From the NCBI GenBank assembly GCA_031769625.1, contig JAUIMM010000645.1:1344001-1408000 (forward strand): 64,000 nucleotides of DNA, given 5' to 3'. The notes beneath the pieces were generated by a model. That model was given only the letters and a program-made list of their open reading frames with translations, had not been told where the DNA came from and ran no database searches. This DNA comes from Taudactylus pleione (Eukaryota > Chordata > Amphibia > Anura > Myobatrachidae). This document shows, one piece after another, positions 41,917 to 50,323 of the stretch (positions are counted from its first letter, which is position 1; each line of letters opens with the position of its first letter). The position numbers and the translations under genes were made by a program.

Positions 41917-42175
41917 GGGTTGGCGCCGTTCACACTGCACATGAACCGGTCTGTCGGCACTTGGTGATGACATCATCTGTAAGCGCTGGAAAATCCAGAA
42001 GTCTCCATCCTGTAAACGGGACCGATGTCCCAGGTTACCCGTTTACACTGGTGGGTTACATGGGTCGTTCCCGTGTTATACCCTGCAAGGTACCCGGGAC
42101 GGATTGCTGGGTCACTCGATCAGGGAGTGTAACACTGGCCCTGTGTACAGCGAGCAGCAACCTGCAATAACACGG
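41917..42175. mobile_element. Candidate MITE fragment with CCCGGGT/ACCCGT motifs
   Basis: It begins cccgggttggcgccgttcac and ends near aataacacggg. The inner text gcgccgttcacactg resembles, in inverted orientation, cagtgtgaacggtgc at about 61709 in a second element with the same acctgggt/acccggg motif style. I infer two diverged copies of one nonautonomous family. Clear TIRs and a target duplication were not found, so the limits are approximate. Confidence 0.35.
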
Positions 42176-42355
42176 GCTTTATCTGTGGAGTAATAAGGGT
42201 ATCAGTGGTTTTGAAGAACCATAGATTATATTGTCGCACATTAATAGTATAATGTTATATTGTTTTAGTGGAAAACCTACTATCAGGGGAAATTTACATT
42301 TGCACTGAAGACACTTTGTAAATGAGAATAACACGTTTGCTTAACAATAACAACA

Positions 42356-42906
42356 TAGGCGCTCATTCAGAGCCGGACGCTCTGAGCAGAGCGCACGCTC
42401 TGAATGAGGGCCGGGCTCCATTTTCATGGAGCGTCCTCCTGGACGCTCGTATAGCTGTGGGTCACCACCCACAGGCTATACGAGCGTGCTTTGTGATGGC
42501 CGCGATGGTCTCGACCATCGCGACCATCGAAATTGCGAGCCGGAGCCTGCGGTTGAGGTTTTCAACCGCAAGCTCCGGAGTGATTTTGGCTCTATCAGAG
42601 CCAAAATCACTCCCACTGACATCACTAGTGATGTCAGTGGGCCGGCTTCTGACGGGAGGCGTTCCCTTAGGAACGCCCCCGTCAGGGAGGCACGCCCCCG
42701 GCACGCCCACCAAAGGGGGCGTGCTGTCAATCAACATTGACAGCACGCCCCCTTTGATCGGACACAACGAGCGAAGGACTTTCCTTCGCTCGTCGCGTCT
42801 GGCGCATGCGCACGACGGAGCTCCCTCCGTCGTGCGCATGCTCAGTGCACACCATCGACCCACTTGCGAGCGGACAGCCGCTCGCGAGTGGGTCTGAATC
42901 AGGCCC
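42356..42906. mobile_element. Serial-hairpin element (chain of about 12 inverted repeats)
   Basis: The ends taggcgctcattcagagcc and, inverted at the right, tagggcctgattcagaccc are imperfect TIRs, possibly with TA targets. The interior is a row of separate stem-loops: 42362-42408 (with a nested stem 42378-42393), 42415-42432, 42443-42487, 42501-42522, 42540-42578, 42578-42612, 42612-42641, 42649-42685, 42711-42756, 42767-42793, 42804-42841 and 42857-42894. Arms are 7-21 bp and loops 0-5 nt. Several are perfect: 21 bp at 42711-42756, 17 bp at 42804-42841, 16 bp at 42578-42612, and a spacerless 30-bp palindrome at 42612-42641. The arms of different hairpins are unrelated to each other. GC-rich with many CpGs. 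The open frames across it on both strands are products of the symmetry, not genes. Confidence 0.9.
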
Positions 42907-43417
42907 TATATTAATTACTATTATTCATTGATAGTGCGAACATACTCCCCATTACAATTGCGTTTAAAAATATATTCCTAATTTCTATGAAACAAAAACG
43001 TAACATACAAGAGGAATGACAGCACTGTCCCAAAGAGCTTGCAATTTAAATAACTGTTACATTAGAAAATCCATGTAAAATGAGAGGAATGAGACAAAGC
43101 AGGCACACATACTGTACTGTAGCTGGCGTTCCGATGTCTATAATATATTACTGCATGGAGCCCAGATTATAAATCCTCAGGTATCTGACTAGAACCTGTA
43201 ATCAGCCGCCACAAAGGTGACTCTGTGCTTCAGATGTGAAATAACAGGTTGGATGGCTGAAGGTAATTATGGGCACATTCTATAGAGATCTCATGAAATA
43301 CAGGGCTGTTACCTGCTGCACAATGTCATTAAATTCAATGAAATGCTGGAAACTAACTTATACCAAATACCTTACACAGGAGAATTAAAGTTATAGCATT
43401 TATGGGACAACCACTTC
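42907..43417. other. Spacer, nothing recognised
   Basis: AT-rich single-copy sequence between the serial-hairpin element and the Ngaro element. No frame, RNA gene or repeat seen. Confidence 0.45.
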
Positions 43418-43853
43418 TATTAAACTTTCTATCGTCAGATGATAGATGTGACCCATAAACTTAAACTAAACTTAACTAAAATAAACACAGGAGACCAAGT
43501 TATGCCTTTAAATTAATTGGTCAGCTTTATTTGGTTACAAGGTAGACATGGTGGCAGGAGAAAGAACGGCAACTAACCAGCGTCCACTTGTCTTAGGCCG
43601 GAAGTAGATCACAACTTGTGAGGGCCAACTATCCCAGACAAGGGTAGGGTGATCTTAAAACTTGCAAGGGCCAACTATCCCTTTCAGAGCAAGTGATGCG
43701 GCCCCAACACCCATGCCAATGCACCATACATCCTGCTCGGTCGAGAGGTGCCGCTGACCCCAATAGGGTGAAATCAGCCTATCAGTGCATTGAAGGGGTG
43801 CGCACCGCTATTACTGCTGCAAGATGGACACTTCAATATTGCCGGTCTTTCCC
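43418..43853 (-). repeat. Ngaro terminal repeat B2
   Basis: 436 bp, identical by eye to 44087-44522 at a constant offset of 669. It forms the 3' end of the element in its own orientation. The match begins at tattaaactttc and stops after ggtctttccc. A small open frame of about 50 codons recurs in both copies because the DNA is the same, so recurrence is not evidence of coding. Confidence 0.93.
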
Positions 43854-43903
43854 TGCTAATGAAATAAAGCCGACACAAGACACAAGAGGGTAGGGAGGGT
43901 GGG

Positions 43904-44090
43904 AGATCAATTCAAAGAGGCAGATTTTCCACAGTAGATTCACTACACCCTCTCACTCACCCCGCCCCTAACCTAACGTCCTATCACATCTGCCTACTAC
44001 TGTCAACAAACATTTTTAACTTTATTAACCCCTCTATCCCTGACTAGAAGTTTATGTGCCGTCGGCTCTATTCCTAACCTCCGTTATATT
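43904..44090 (-). repeat. Ngaro repeat A2
   Basis: 187 bp matching the right end of the element (49963-50323), from agatcaattcaaagagg to ctccgttatatt. It holds one copy of the 43/44-bp ccccgcccctaacctaacg unit that is repeated about five times in A1. It overlaps B1 by 4 bp. A 50-bp linker (43854-43903), matching neither repeat, separates it from B2. Confidence 0.92.
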
Positions 44091-44522
44091 AAACTTTCTA
44101 TCGTCAGATGATAGATGTGACCCATAAACTTAAACTAAACTTAACTAAAATAAACACAGGAGACCAAGTTATGCCTTTAAATTAATTGGTCAGCTTTATT
44201 TGGTTACAAGGTAGACATGGTGGCAGGAGAAAGAACGGCAACTAACCAGCGTCCACTTGTCTTAGGCCGGAAGTAGATCACAACTTGTGAGGGCCAACTA
44301 TCCCAGACAAGGGTAGGGTGATCTTAAAACTTGCAAGGGCCAACTATCCCTTTCAGAGCAAGTGATGCGGCCCCAACACCCATGCCAATGCACCATACAT
44401 CCTGCTCGGTCGAGAGGTGCCGCTGACCCCAATAGGGTGAAATCAGCCTATCAGTGCATTGAAGGGGTGCGCACCGCTATTACTGCTGCAAGATGGACAC
44501 TTCAATATTGCCGGTCTTTCCC
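44087..44522 (-). repeat. Ngaro repeat B1
   Basis: The internal copy of the 436-bp B repeat, lying just after the coding region in element orientation and abutting A2. It diverges from B2 at 44523, where the element body continues with gccacagcgg. Confidence 0.93.
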
Positions 44523-44562
44523 GCCACAGCGGCTCTCAGGAGAGAAGCAGCCCGCCACCATG

Positions 44563-45178
44563 CTAACAAACCAAACCCTTAAAAACTGCAAAAATATCTT
44601 CTAGAAACAAAAAATTACCCTCCTCAGTAAGATGAACTCCATCCCTGCGGAAAAGGTGGGCATCCTGAATCCGAATTAAAGGATGGTGCACCACCAACCC
44701 TCCCACTTCCAGCACGTGCCTAGCCACCCATTTGCCTGTCCCAAGCCACACTATTATAGCAATATCGCCATGAAAGCCTGGCGATGATAGGGGACCACAC
44801 CAAAAGGCAGTTAGGCAATAACCGAACCACCTTTCTCAAGTCACGAACAATCGCATGGCGCAACTCTAAGGAAGTTTGCTGGCCCAAATCATTGCCCCCG
44901 AGATGTATAATTAACACTAAAGGGGAACCAAATTCAGCCACTGACCTGTGCAAGTTGCGCAACAAAGCTTCCCAAAAAAAATAAATAAATAAAAGAGTGA
45001 CCAATGAGCCAAATGGGCCTAGCGTACTGGACACCTGCAAATATACAGAAATAACATAGATAAGCATATATGCAGCATGTAAATCACAAAGGAGGAGTGG
45101 GAGGATGGGAGGGGGGGAGGAAGACTTGACCCGAGGTGAAAACCTACAAAAACCTGCTGGATCTTTTCTATATTTCAT
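44563..45178 (-). pseudogene. SGNH/GDSL-type hydrolase of the Ngaro element, frameshifted
   Basis: Vertebrate Ngaro elements commonly carry an SGNH-fold hydrolase (esterase-like, with a Ser-His-Asp catalytic set) after the recombinase; its role in transposition is unknown. Three blocks are visible. A Gly-His-Ser nucleophile block lies at 44994-45002 with hydrophobic residues before it. The GGND block is at about 44888-44899. The Asp-Gly-Val-His block is at 44632-44643. They do not share one frame: block I is shifted relative to the GGND block, with a run of eight T (minus strand) just downstream, and a second shift near 44755 separates GGND from DGVH. All three catalytic blocks survive, so the domain is readable but not expressed as one frame in this assembly. 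The upstream start is unclear. Confidence 0.8.
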
Positions 45179-45320
45179 TCGTTCACATTAATATTATATT
45201 AAGCTAAACGATCAATGTCCAGAGCAGGGCAAAAAACAGGGCAAAATCTCTCGGGACCCCCACCGGAAAGGCAGCGAGTTGGCCAAGGCACTCAAGTCCA
45301 AACGAATAAAGTATAACAAT

Positions 45321-46237
45321 TTATGATTCCAGACGAACATAATTTCTGTAGGCATTGGACTTCCATCTTCCGAGAGCCTGGATCTCCTGTGAAGAAAGAC
45401 CCGAGGAGGCCGCAAAAGTGGCGGCACCCATTCTAAAAGAATGGGTGCCGTAATCCGAAGGGGAAAGCCCGAGGTGCCGTATGCAGCGATGGAAGACCGA
45501 TCTAAATTGGAATTTAGTCAAAGGACTTCCGTCCTCGTGCATAAGCCAAGCCCCCGGCCGCATTGGCCTGCAAAGAGTATATTAGGAGGCCAAGTGAACC
45601 GGACAAATCCCGTCATCAGGACAGGACTTCAGGAAAACCCAGCGACCTCTACCCAACTGATCGGTCTTGGAACGCCGAACACGGCACCACCGCGTATCAC
45701 GCAGCAAAATGTGACAACGAAGCAGAGGGGGCTGAGCGCGGCGTGAAGACGCTACCAGCTCGCTGATGCGAAAAGCCATGAAAGGCCATCGCAAAAGCGA
45801 GGCGGAATAACAGAACCTCGAATTGCGAAGAACAAATGCCCGTCAAACTTTCACCTAGACGCGCTAACAAATCAGGACCAATAGGACGACGCTGGTCATC
45901 CGCGGCAGGCCTGACGCGAGACCAACCCCTAAGGGCCCTTTGTATTAAAAAACCCTTAGTTATGTCCCTCCGCCCCGCTAGGCGCAAAAAGAACGAAAAT
46001 CCCAGCAAGCCTCTGGGCAACATAAGCCCGCGACCTGCCGGAATCGAACAAGAAACAAACAAAAGCAACCATATTAGTATCACGAGAGTTACCTGACGAA
46101 CTCCGTCCCTGCAAAAACTTCTCCCACTGTTGCCAAGATGTCTGGTAGGCCGTCAACGTCCGTGGGGCCACGGACCGGCGTGCGAGATCTTCCATTCTGG
46201 TTTGATGATCTGCCAACAATGAAATGGACAAAGCTCA
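45321..46237 (-). pseudogene. Tyrosine recombinase of the Ngaro element, interrupted
   Basis: Joins the circular DNA copy to the chromosome in DIRS-order elements. The N-terminal core-binding-like part is at 45956-46231 (TLTAYQTSWQQWEKFL region). The catalytic part has the first Arg in MAFRISELV (about 45770), then HSFRMGAA with His at 45441-45443 and Arg at 45432-45434. GRWKSNAYRNYVR follows, with Trp at 45363-45365 and the likely nucleophile Tyr at 45339-45341. All expected catalytic positions are therefore present. Breaks are a frameshift near 46000, another near 45775, and an in-frame TAA at about 45583 between two segments in the same frame. The junction with RNase H (about 46200-46237) is also out of frame. 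Several breaks sit on T/A runs. Confidence 0.88.
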
Positions 46238-46710
46238 CCTTTTAATGCCGCGTACGGGTCCAATTCACGGAACCTTCGCCAATCCAGTCTAGAGAGCGCA
46301 TCAGCAATGGAATTATCAGTACCCGGCACATGACGAGCTGTGAACAATATGTTAAACTGCAAAGCGCGCAGAACCAGCCAAGCAAGCAGCCGCAACACTG
46401 GCAGCGACGACGATCTTTGGTTATTGATCGCATGTACTACCCCCAGGTTATCGCACCAAAAAACTATGGAACGGTCGCGCAACCGCTGACACCATAGCTC
46501 TAATGCCACCACTATGGGAAACAGCTCCAGTAGGAGCAAGTTCTTGGTCAATCCTGCCTGTACCCATTCAGCCGGCCAAACTGAAAAACACCAATCTCCT
46601 CCCAAAAAGGATCCGAAACCTGATGATCCAGCAGCATCCGTGAAGAGCTGCAGGCAAGCATTAGGCTGAGGATCCGCAGGCCAGACGCGCACTCCATTAA
46701 AATCGACCAA
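46237..46710 (-). pseudogene. RNase H domain of the Ngaro element
   Basis: Degrades the RNA strand of the RNA/DNA hybrid during reverse transcription. Within the segment starting at 46710, the catalytic pattern is complete: LFTDAAG (Asp, residue 25), LLLELFPIV (Glu, 62), FWCDNLGVV (Asp, 87) and the ADALSR end motif (Asp, 137), with RHVPGTDN before it. It is the direct continuation of the reverse transcriptase but is separated from it by a one-base shift at a run of six A on the plus strand (about 46710). Its frame runs past the domain to 46153 without joining the recombinase frame. Confidence 0.88.
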
Positions 46711-48049
46711 AAAATGCGTCCCAAACCGCCAGGTCCAGCTTTAGTTCAGACGACAGTCGCAGAAAATGGTGCGGGTGACGCAGCCCTACCAAAGCCCTCT
46801 GTAGCTTCCGACAGAAAATCTTCCCCATCGGGATAACTCGACACGCGAAGTTAAACAGCCCGAGCAGGGATTGACCTTGACGAAGAGTTACCTTTCCTCC
46901 TGCCACCGCTAGGAGTATAGTATCCTGCAAATGACGAATCTTGTCCGGCGGCAGCCGGCAAAGACCCTCCAAGGTATCAATTTCAATACCCAAGAAAACC
47001 AGCTTAGTGACTGGCCCTCAGTTTTATTGTGCGCGATAGGTACTCCAAATTCCGAGAAGAGTGCTTGCAATGAAAAAAGGAGACGATTGCAGCGACGCGA
47101 ACCAGCTGGACCTACGCACAAGAAGTCATCCAAGTAATGGGCTATGCTCGTCTCCCCAGACCCCACCGCGACACACCAATGGAGAAAGGGACTGAAACGC
47201 TCGAAGAACGCGCAGGAAATAGAACAGCCCATCGGAAGACATTTGTCCAGGTAATAGCCATCCGTCAACTGAAACCCCATGAAGCGAAATGATTCAGGAT
47301 GCAGGGGCAACAATCTGAAGGCGGACTCAATGTCCACTTTCGCCATGAAAGAACCCGGACCCGCTGCGCGAACCAATGCTAACGCAGATTCGAATGACTG
47401 GTACTGTACGCGGCAGACCTCAACATCTATGGCGTCGTTAACCGACGTGCCTGACGGATGTGACAGGTGCTGAATTAAACGGTAACTCCCGGGGGCCTTC
47501 TTGGGGACAACACCCACCGGGGAAAGGACCAGATCGGGTATCGGAGGCTGCGGGAAAGGTCCAATCATGCGACCCAGCCCGACCTCCTTCATAACCTTAT
47601 CCTTTAGCACGTGAGGTAAATCGCAGGCCGAGCGTAAATTCCTAGGGGACCCGGAACCGACAGGCCGTATTATTGGAAGCGAAAATCCCTCTGCAAAAAC
47701 ACTTACGCAAAAAGGCGGCGTTGTCCCGCACAGGATACCAGTCTAACCATTTTGCCATGGCATCCAGACGAATGGGAGTCGACGCTTTACTTCGAAGTCC
47801 CAGCCCCCGACCGTTTGGCAGAGGGTGCTGCAGAGGAGGCCTGAGCTCCTCCTGGACCGCGGGAGCAGTCCTTACTGGGGTGTGCCGCGCCGCAGCGGAG
47901 GCACTGGTGTCGAAAGCGACACCTGTTACCAAGGGTACAATTCCCATTGTTGTATGCGTAACACTTCCGCTTGTTTTGCCATCCATTGACTGACCTTGGT
48001 GCCGAGGGGGACGAGGGTTGAACTGGCCGCCCAGGGGACTGATCAACAA
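46697..48049 (-). pseudogene. Reverse transcriptase (pol N-terminal part) of the Ngaro element
   Basis: Copies the element RNA. The opening pol frame (48049 down to about 47700) overlaps the end of gag in another frame and carries a WLDWYPVRDNAAFL segment typical of the start of DIRS/Ngaro pol. After a one-base shift at an A5 run (47695-47699), the RT core follows: motif A KVDIESAFRLLPLHP, motif B PMGCSISCAFFERF, and the active-site HYLDDFL with its Asp pair at about 47125-47130. Another shift near 47010 leads to the thumb/connection part (46993-46697: LGIEIDTLEG-type block, then LLGLFNFACRVIP). The catalytic Asp residues are intact. The three fragments are clearly one domain split by small indels. 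Confidence 0.9.
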
Positions 48050-49175
48050 GGACGTGTGTAGGCTGAGTCACCTCCATCCACACTTCAACATCTTTACAAC
48101 CCAATTCCATGACCTTAACCCGATCTTGCTTTCGACGAAACTCTTCGTCGTATTGGCGCCACGCCGTACTGCGTGAGGCCTTGAATAGGCCATGTATCAG
48201 GTGTAAATATCTTATCACATTAAGGTACTCGGAAGGCCTGGTTTTGAGATAGCAAGTTGAGAACACGCAGAACCCAGATAACCAATTCGTGTAAGACTTA
48301 AAGGCCTCCAGACCAATACCCCCTTTTGCCTTTGCGGTCGCAGCAGCTTTCTTCGCCGTAGCTGTAAGGGTGAACATATCTACGTAGCGCCCTTTTTTGA
48401 TCCGCTGCTTAACCCTGGTATGCATACCTCGAGTGACAGCTGTATTAGCGCAGTGTACAACATCCTCCGAACCCGCTCCGCGATCTACACTGGTACTACT
48501 GCCAGAGGACCGTTCGCTAGAATGCCTGTGACGACGTGAGCGACGTCTGCGAGACCTCCTTGCCCTTTTACGCCTAGCCTTCCGCGAACTATCGCTTGAA
48601 GAGGAGGAGGAAATGGAAGTAGACCCGCAGTCAGATGTACTGTCACACTCACCAGAAGCACTGGCAAGGGCATTGGTAACTCCAGCGCCTGCGTTAGCTC
48701 CGACTTCCGCCTTCGCGCTTCTGGTCGGGGCTGCGACCACTGTTAACTCCTCCAGACTGTCGTCTGTAAAAGAAGAGACTGAGGCGGCATCGTGCGCATT
48801 GTCTGTGTCCGTAGCCTGATTGGGCTGTGGAAGGGAGATGGCAGAGGGAGAGAAAGAAACGGAAGGAGCTGCGGGCATGGGAGCGAGGGGAAGACCGCAA
48901 ATCCTGCCTAATTGCTGCACCAGAGGGCCAAGCTGCGTCTGCACGGCGGACACCGCTGACGCAGAAGGGCCTCCAGTGTCAGCGTTTCCAGGCTGCTGGG
49001 TCAAAAGCGGTGTCAGTGCACCCACCACAGACACCAGCAGTCCGGCTATGGCACCAGCATCCAGCAACGGAGCATTCCCTGGTGTCGCAGGCCCTGCAGG
49101 CATAGCAGGCGCCTGAGCAGCTGCCACCCCCGTAGGCCTGGAGGAGCTGGCAACTGCAGACATGGGGGACCCCAT
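47787..49175 (-). CDS. Gag-like ORF1 protein of the Ngaro element, intact
   Basis: A 462-residue open frame from a genuine ATG at 49175; a second ATG is four codons in. It is likely the nucleocapsid/RNA-binding protein. Layout: an Ala/Pro/Ser-rich N-terminal third; an acidic/Ser stretch (about 120-145); an extremely basic Ser/Arg block (about 187-223) resembling a nuclear-localisation or SR-like segment; a conserved helical core (about 250-350) with KSYTNWLSGF and WRQYDEEFRRK of the type seen in Ngaro ORF1; then two zinc-binding motifs. The first is CCCH, C405-x7-C413-x5-C419-x3-H423. The second is a knuckle, C425-x2-C428-x3-H432-x4-C437. The frame is uninterrupted while everything downstream is broken. 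Pol overlaps its last 90 codons or so in another frame, implying frameshifting or a separate start. Confidence 0.88.
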   Translation of the reverse strand: MGSPMSAVASSSRPTGVAAAQAPAMPAGPATPGNAPLLDAGAIAGLLVSVVGALTPLLTQQPGNADTGGPSASAVSAVQTQLGPLVQQLGRICGLPLAPMPAAPSVSFSPSAISLPQPNQATDTDNAHDAASVSSFTDDSLEELTVVAAPTRSAKAEVGANAGAGVTNALASASGECDSTSDCGSTSISSSSSSDSSRKARRKRARRSRRRRSRRHRHSSERSSGSSTSVDRGAGSEDVVHCANTAVTRGMHTRVKQRIKKGRYVDMFTLTATAKKAAATAKAKGGIGLEAFKSYTNWLSGFCVFSTCYLKTRPSEYLNVIRYLHLIHGLFKASRSTAWRQYDEEFRRKQDRVKVMELGCKDVEVWMEVTQPTHVLVDQSPGRPVQPSSPSAPRSVNGWQNKRKCYAYNNGNCTLGNRCRFRHQCLRCGAAHPSKDCSRGPGGAQASSAAPSAKRSGAGTSK

Positions 49176-49189
49176 GTCTGCATCATCAT

Positions 49190-49770
49190 GAACAGAGGGC
49201 AGCAGAAGAGGGGGCGGATTAACCTGTCTGTCACTATGCAGGCGTTGGCTCCGCCCCCTTCATCTCCGCCCCCCGCCTGTAGGAATATTGGCCTGCGTGC
49301 AAGCCGGCGCCATGACAGGCATCCGGCCTGCACGCTTATGTGGCCGCTTCCGCCGCCCTTCCCCCCGGACTTCAGCCGGCTCACTCCGAGCGGCCATTGG
49401 GGGAGAAGGGCCGGGCGGTGTAACTGCCCGCTGCTGGCCGCGTGAACGGCCGGAGCGCGCACCCGCTACATGCGCGGGCGCTGTATTATGCCCGGCCGCC
49501 GATCCCCGCCTGCCCTGGTCCCCCGTCGCACTAGTACTGGCGACCAGCGGGGAACCAGGGGCAGGCGGAGGCAGCAACCGCGGCGTTTCGCGGGACCGCC
49601 GCGTCCGCGTGCGCGGGACCGCAGCGTCGCCAGAGAAGGGGGCCGCTGTACCTGACCCTCCCGAACGCCGGGAGGGTAGGACCTGAGGGGGATAAAGCGT
49701 GCCGGGCCCGACACCGTCTGACAGACGGGCGGGTACCAAGCGCGCGCGCTGGGGGCGGCTCATAGTGCAG
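49190..49770 (-). promoter_or_regulatory. CpG-dense 5' leader of the Ngaro element, possible internal promoter
   Basis: Between A1 and the gag start the DNA is very GC- and CpG-rich (for example cgcggcgtttcgcgggacc around 49580 and gcgcgcgctgggggcgg near 49741), unlike the AT-rich flanks. This is what an unmethylated or young CpG-island-type promoter would look like. No TATA box is placed convincingly. Open frames on both strands here (up to 172 codons) are Pro/Arg/Gly-rich and look like GC-rich by-products. Confidence 0.5.
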
Positions 49771-49775
49771 GGAAG

Positions 49776-49925
49776 CAAGATAGGACAGGTAAAGAAAGAG
49801 AAAGAAAAGTTAGATAAGAAAAGAGAGAGTGTATATAAAGGGAAAGTATAGAGAATAGAGTAGGGAAAGATATAAAGTAGGGAAAGAGAAAGTAGGGATG
49901 AATAAAAACGATTATCCCAACAGAC
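49776..49925. other. Purine-rich tract in the Ngaro leader
   Basis: On the plus strand about 150 bases are nearly all A/G with scattered T (aaagaaagagaaagaaaag and similar), so the element strand is pyrimidine-rich. It sits between repeat A1 and the CpG-rich leader. Its function is unknown. It could be a polypurine primer-like or structural tract. Confidence 0.5.
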
Positions 49926-49962
49926 AGATCTGTTAATAAAGGAACTGTACTTTCCTGGTCGC

Positions 49963-50323
49963 AGATCAATTCAAAGAGGCAGATTTTCCACAGTAGATTC
50001 ACTACACCCCTCACTAACTCCGCCCCTAACCTAACGTCCTATCACTACACCTCTCACTCACCCCGCCCCTAACCTAACGTCCTATCACCACACCCTCTCA
50101 CTCACCCCGCCCCTAACCTCTCATCCTATCACTACACCCTCTCACTCACCCCGCCCCTAACCCAACGTCCTATCACTACACCCTCTCACTCACCCCGCCC
50201 CTAACCCAACGTCCTATCACATCTGCCTACTACTGTCAACAAACATTTTTAACTTTATTAACCCCTCTATCCCTGACTAGAAGTTTATGTGCCGTCGGCT
50301 CTATTCCTAACCTCCGTTATATT
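49963..50323 (-). repeat. Ngaro repeat A1 (expanded)
   Basis: The 5' end of the element in its orientation. It matches A2 at both edges but is 361 bp instead of 187 because of an internal 43/44-bp VNTR. The match ends at gttatatt; the flanking DNA continues with tagagtgcaag. Confidence 0.92.
50001..50218. repeat. 43/44-bp VNTR inside A1, five units
   Basis: Five units of the form actacaccctctcactcacc, then ccgcccctaacctaacg and tcctatc, two of 43 bp and three of 44 bp. A2 has one unit. Confidence 0.9.

Larger units (their letters stand above)
43418..50323 (-). mobile_element. Ngaro-type tyrosine-recombinase (DIRS order) retrotransposon
   Basis: A 6.9-kb element read right to left. Split direct repeats lie in the order A1 (49963-50323), ORFs, B1 (44087-44522), A2 (43904-44090), B2 (43418-43853), the arrangement known for Ngaro elements, which replicate through a circular intermediate joined by a tyrosine recombinase instead of an integrase. 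The coding order is Gag, reverse transcriptase, RNase H, tyrosine recombinase, SGNH hydrolase. There is no LTR pair, no aspartic protease and no DDE integrase. B1 and B2 look identical over 436 bp, suggesting a recent insertion, yet the pol and hydrolase frames are interrupted. As expected for this order, no target duplication is seen at the ends. Confidence 0.93.

Noticed and set aside
42322..42897. ORFs of 84-191 codons across the serial-hairpin element on both strands
   Set aside because: The inverted repeats make both strands open together. There is no domain or start context, and the hairpin structure explains the sequence.
43693..44604. Two nearly identical small plus-strand ORFs (66 and 80 codons)
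   Set aside because: They are the same DNA in the B1 and B2 repeats of the Ngaro element, so recurrence is duplication, not conservation of a protein.
47673..49116. Plus-strand ORFs antisense to the Ngaro gag and pol
   Set aside because: They are shadows of the minus-strand coding frames in GC-rich sequence.
49260..49778. 172-codon minus-strand ORF upstream of gag
   Set aside because: It is Pro/Arg/Gly-rich translation of a CpG-dense leader with open frames on both strands. No conserved segment is seen and it overlaps the start of gag in another frame, so it is not supported as a protein.
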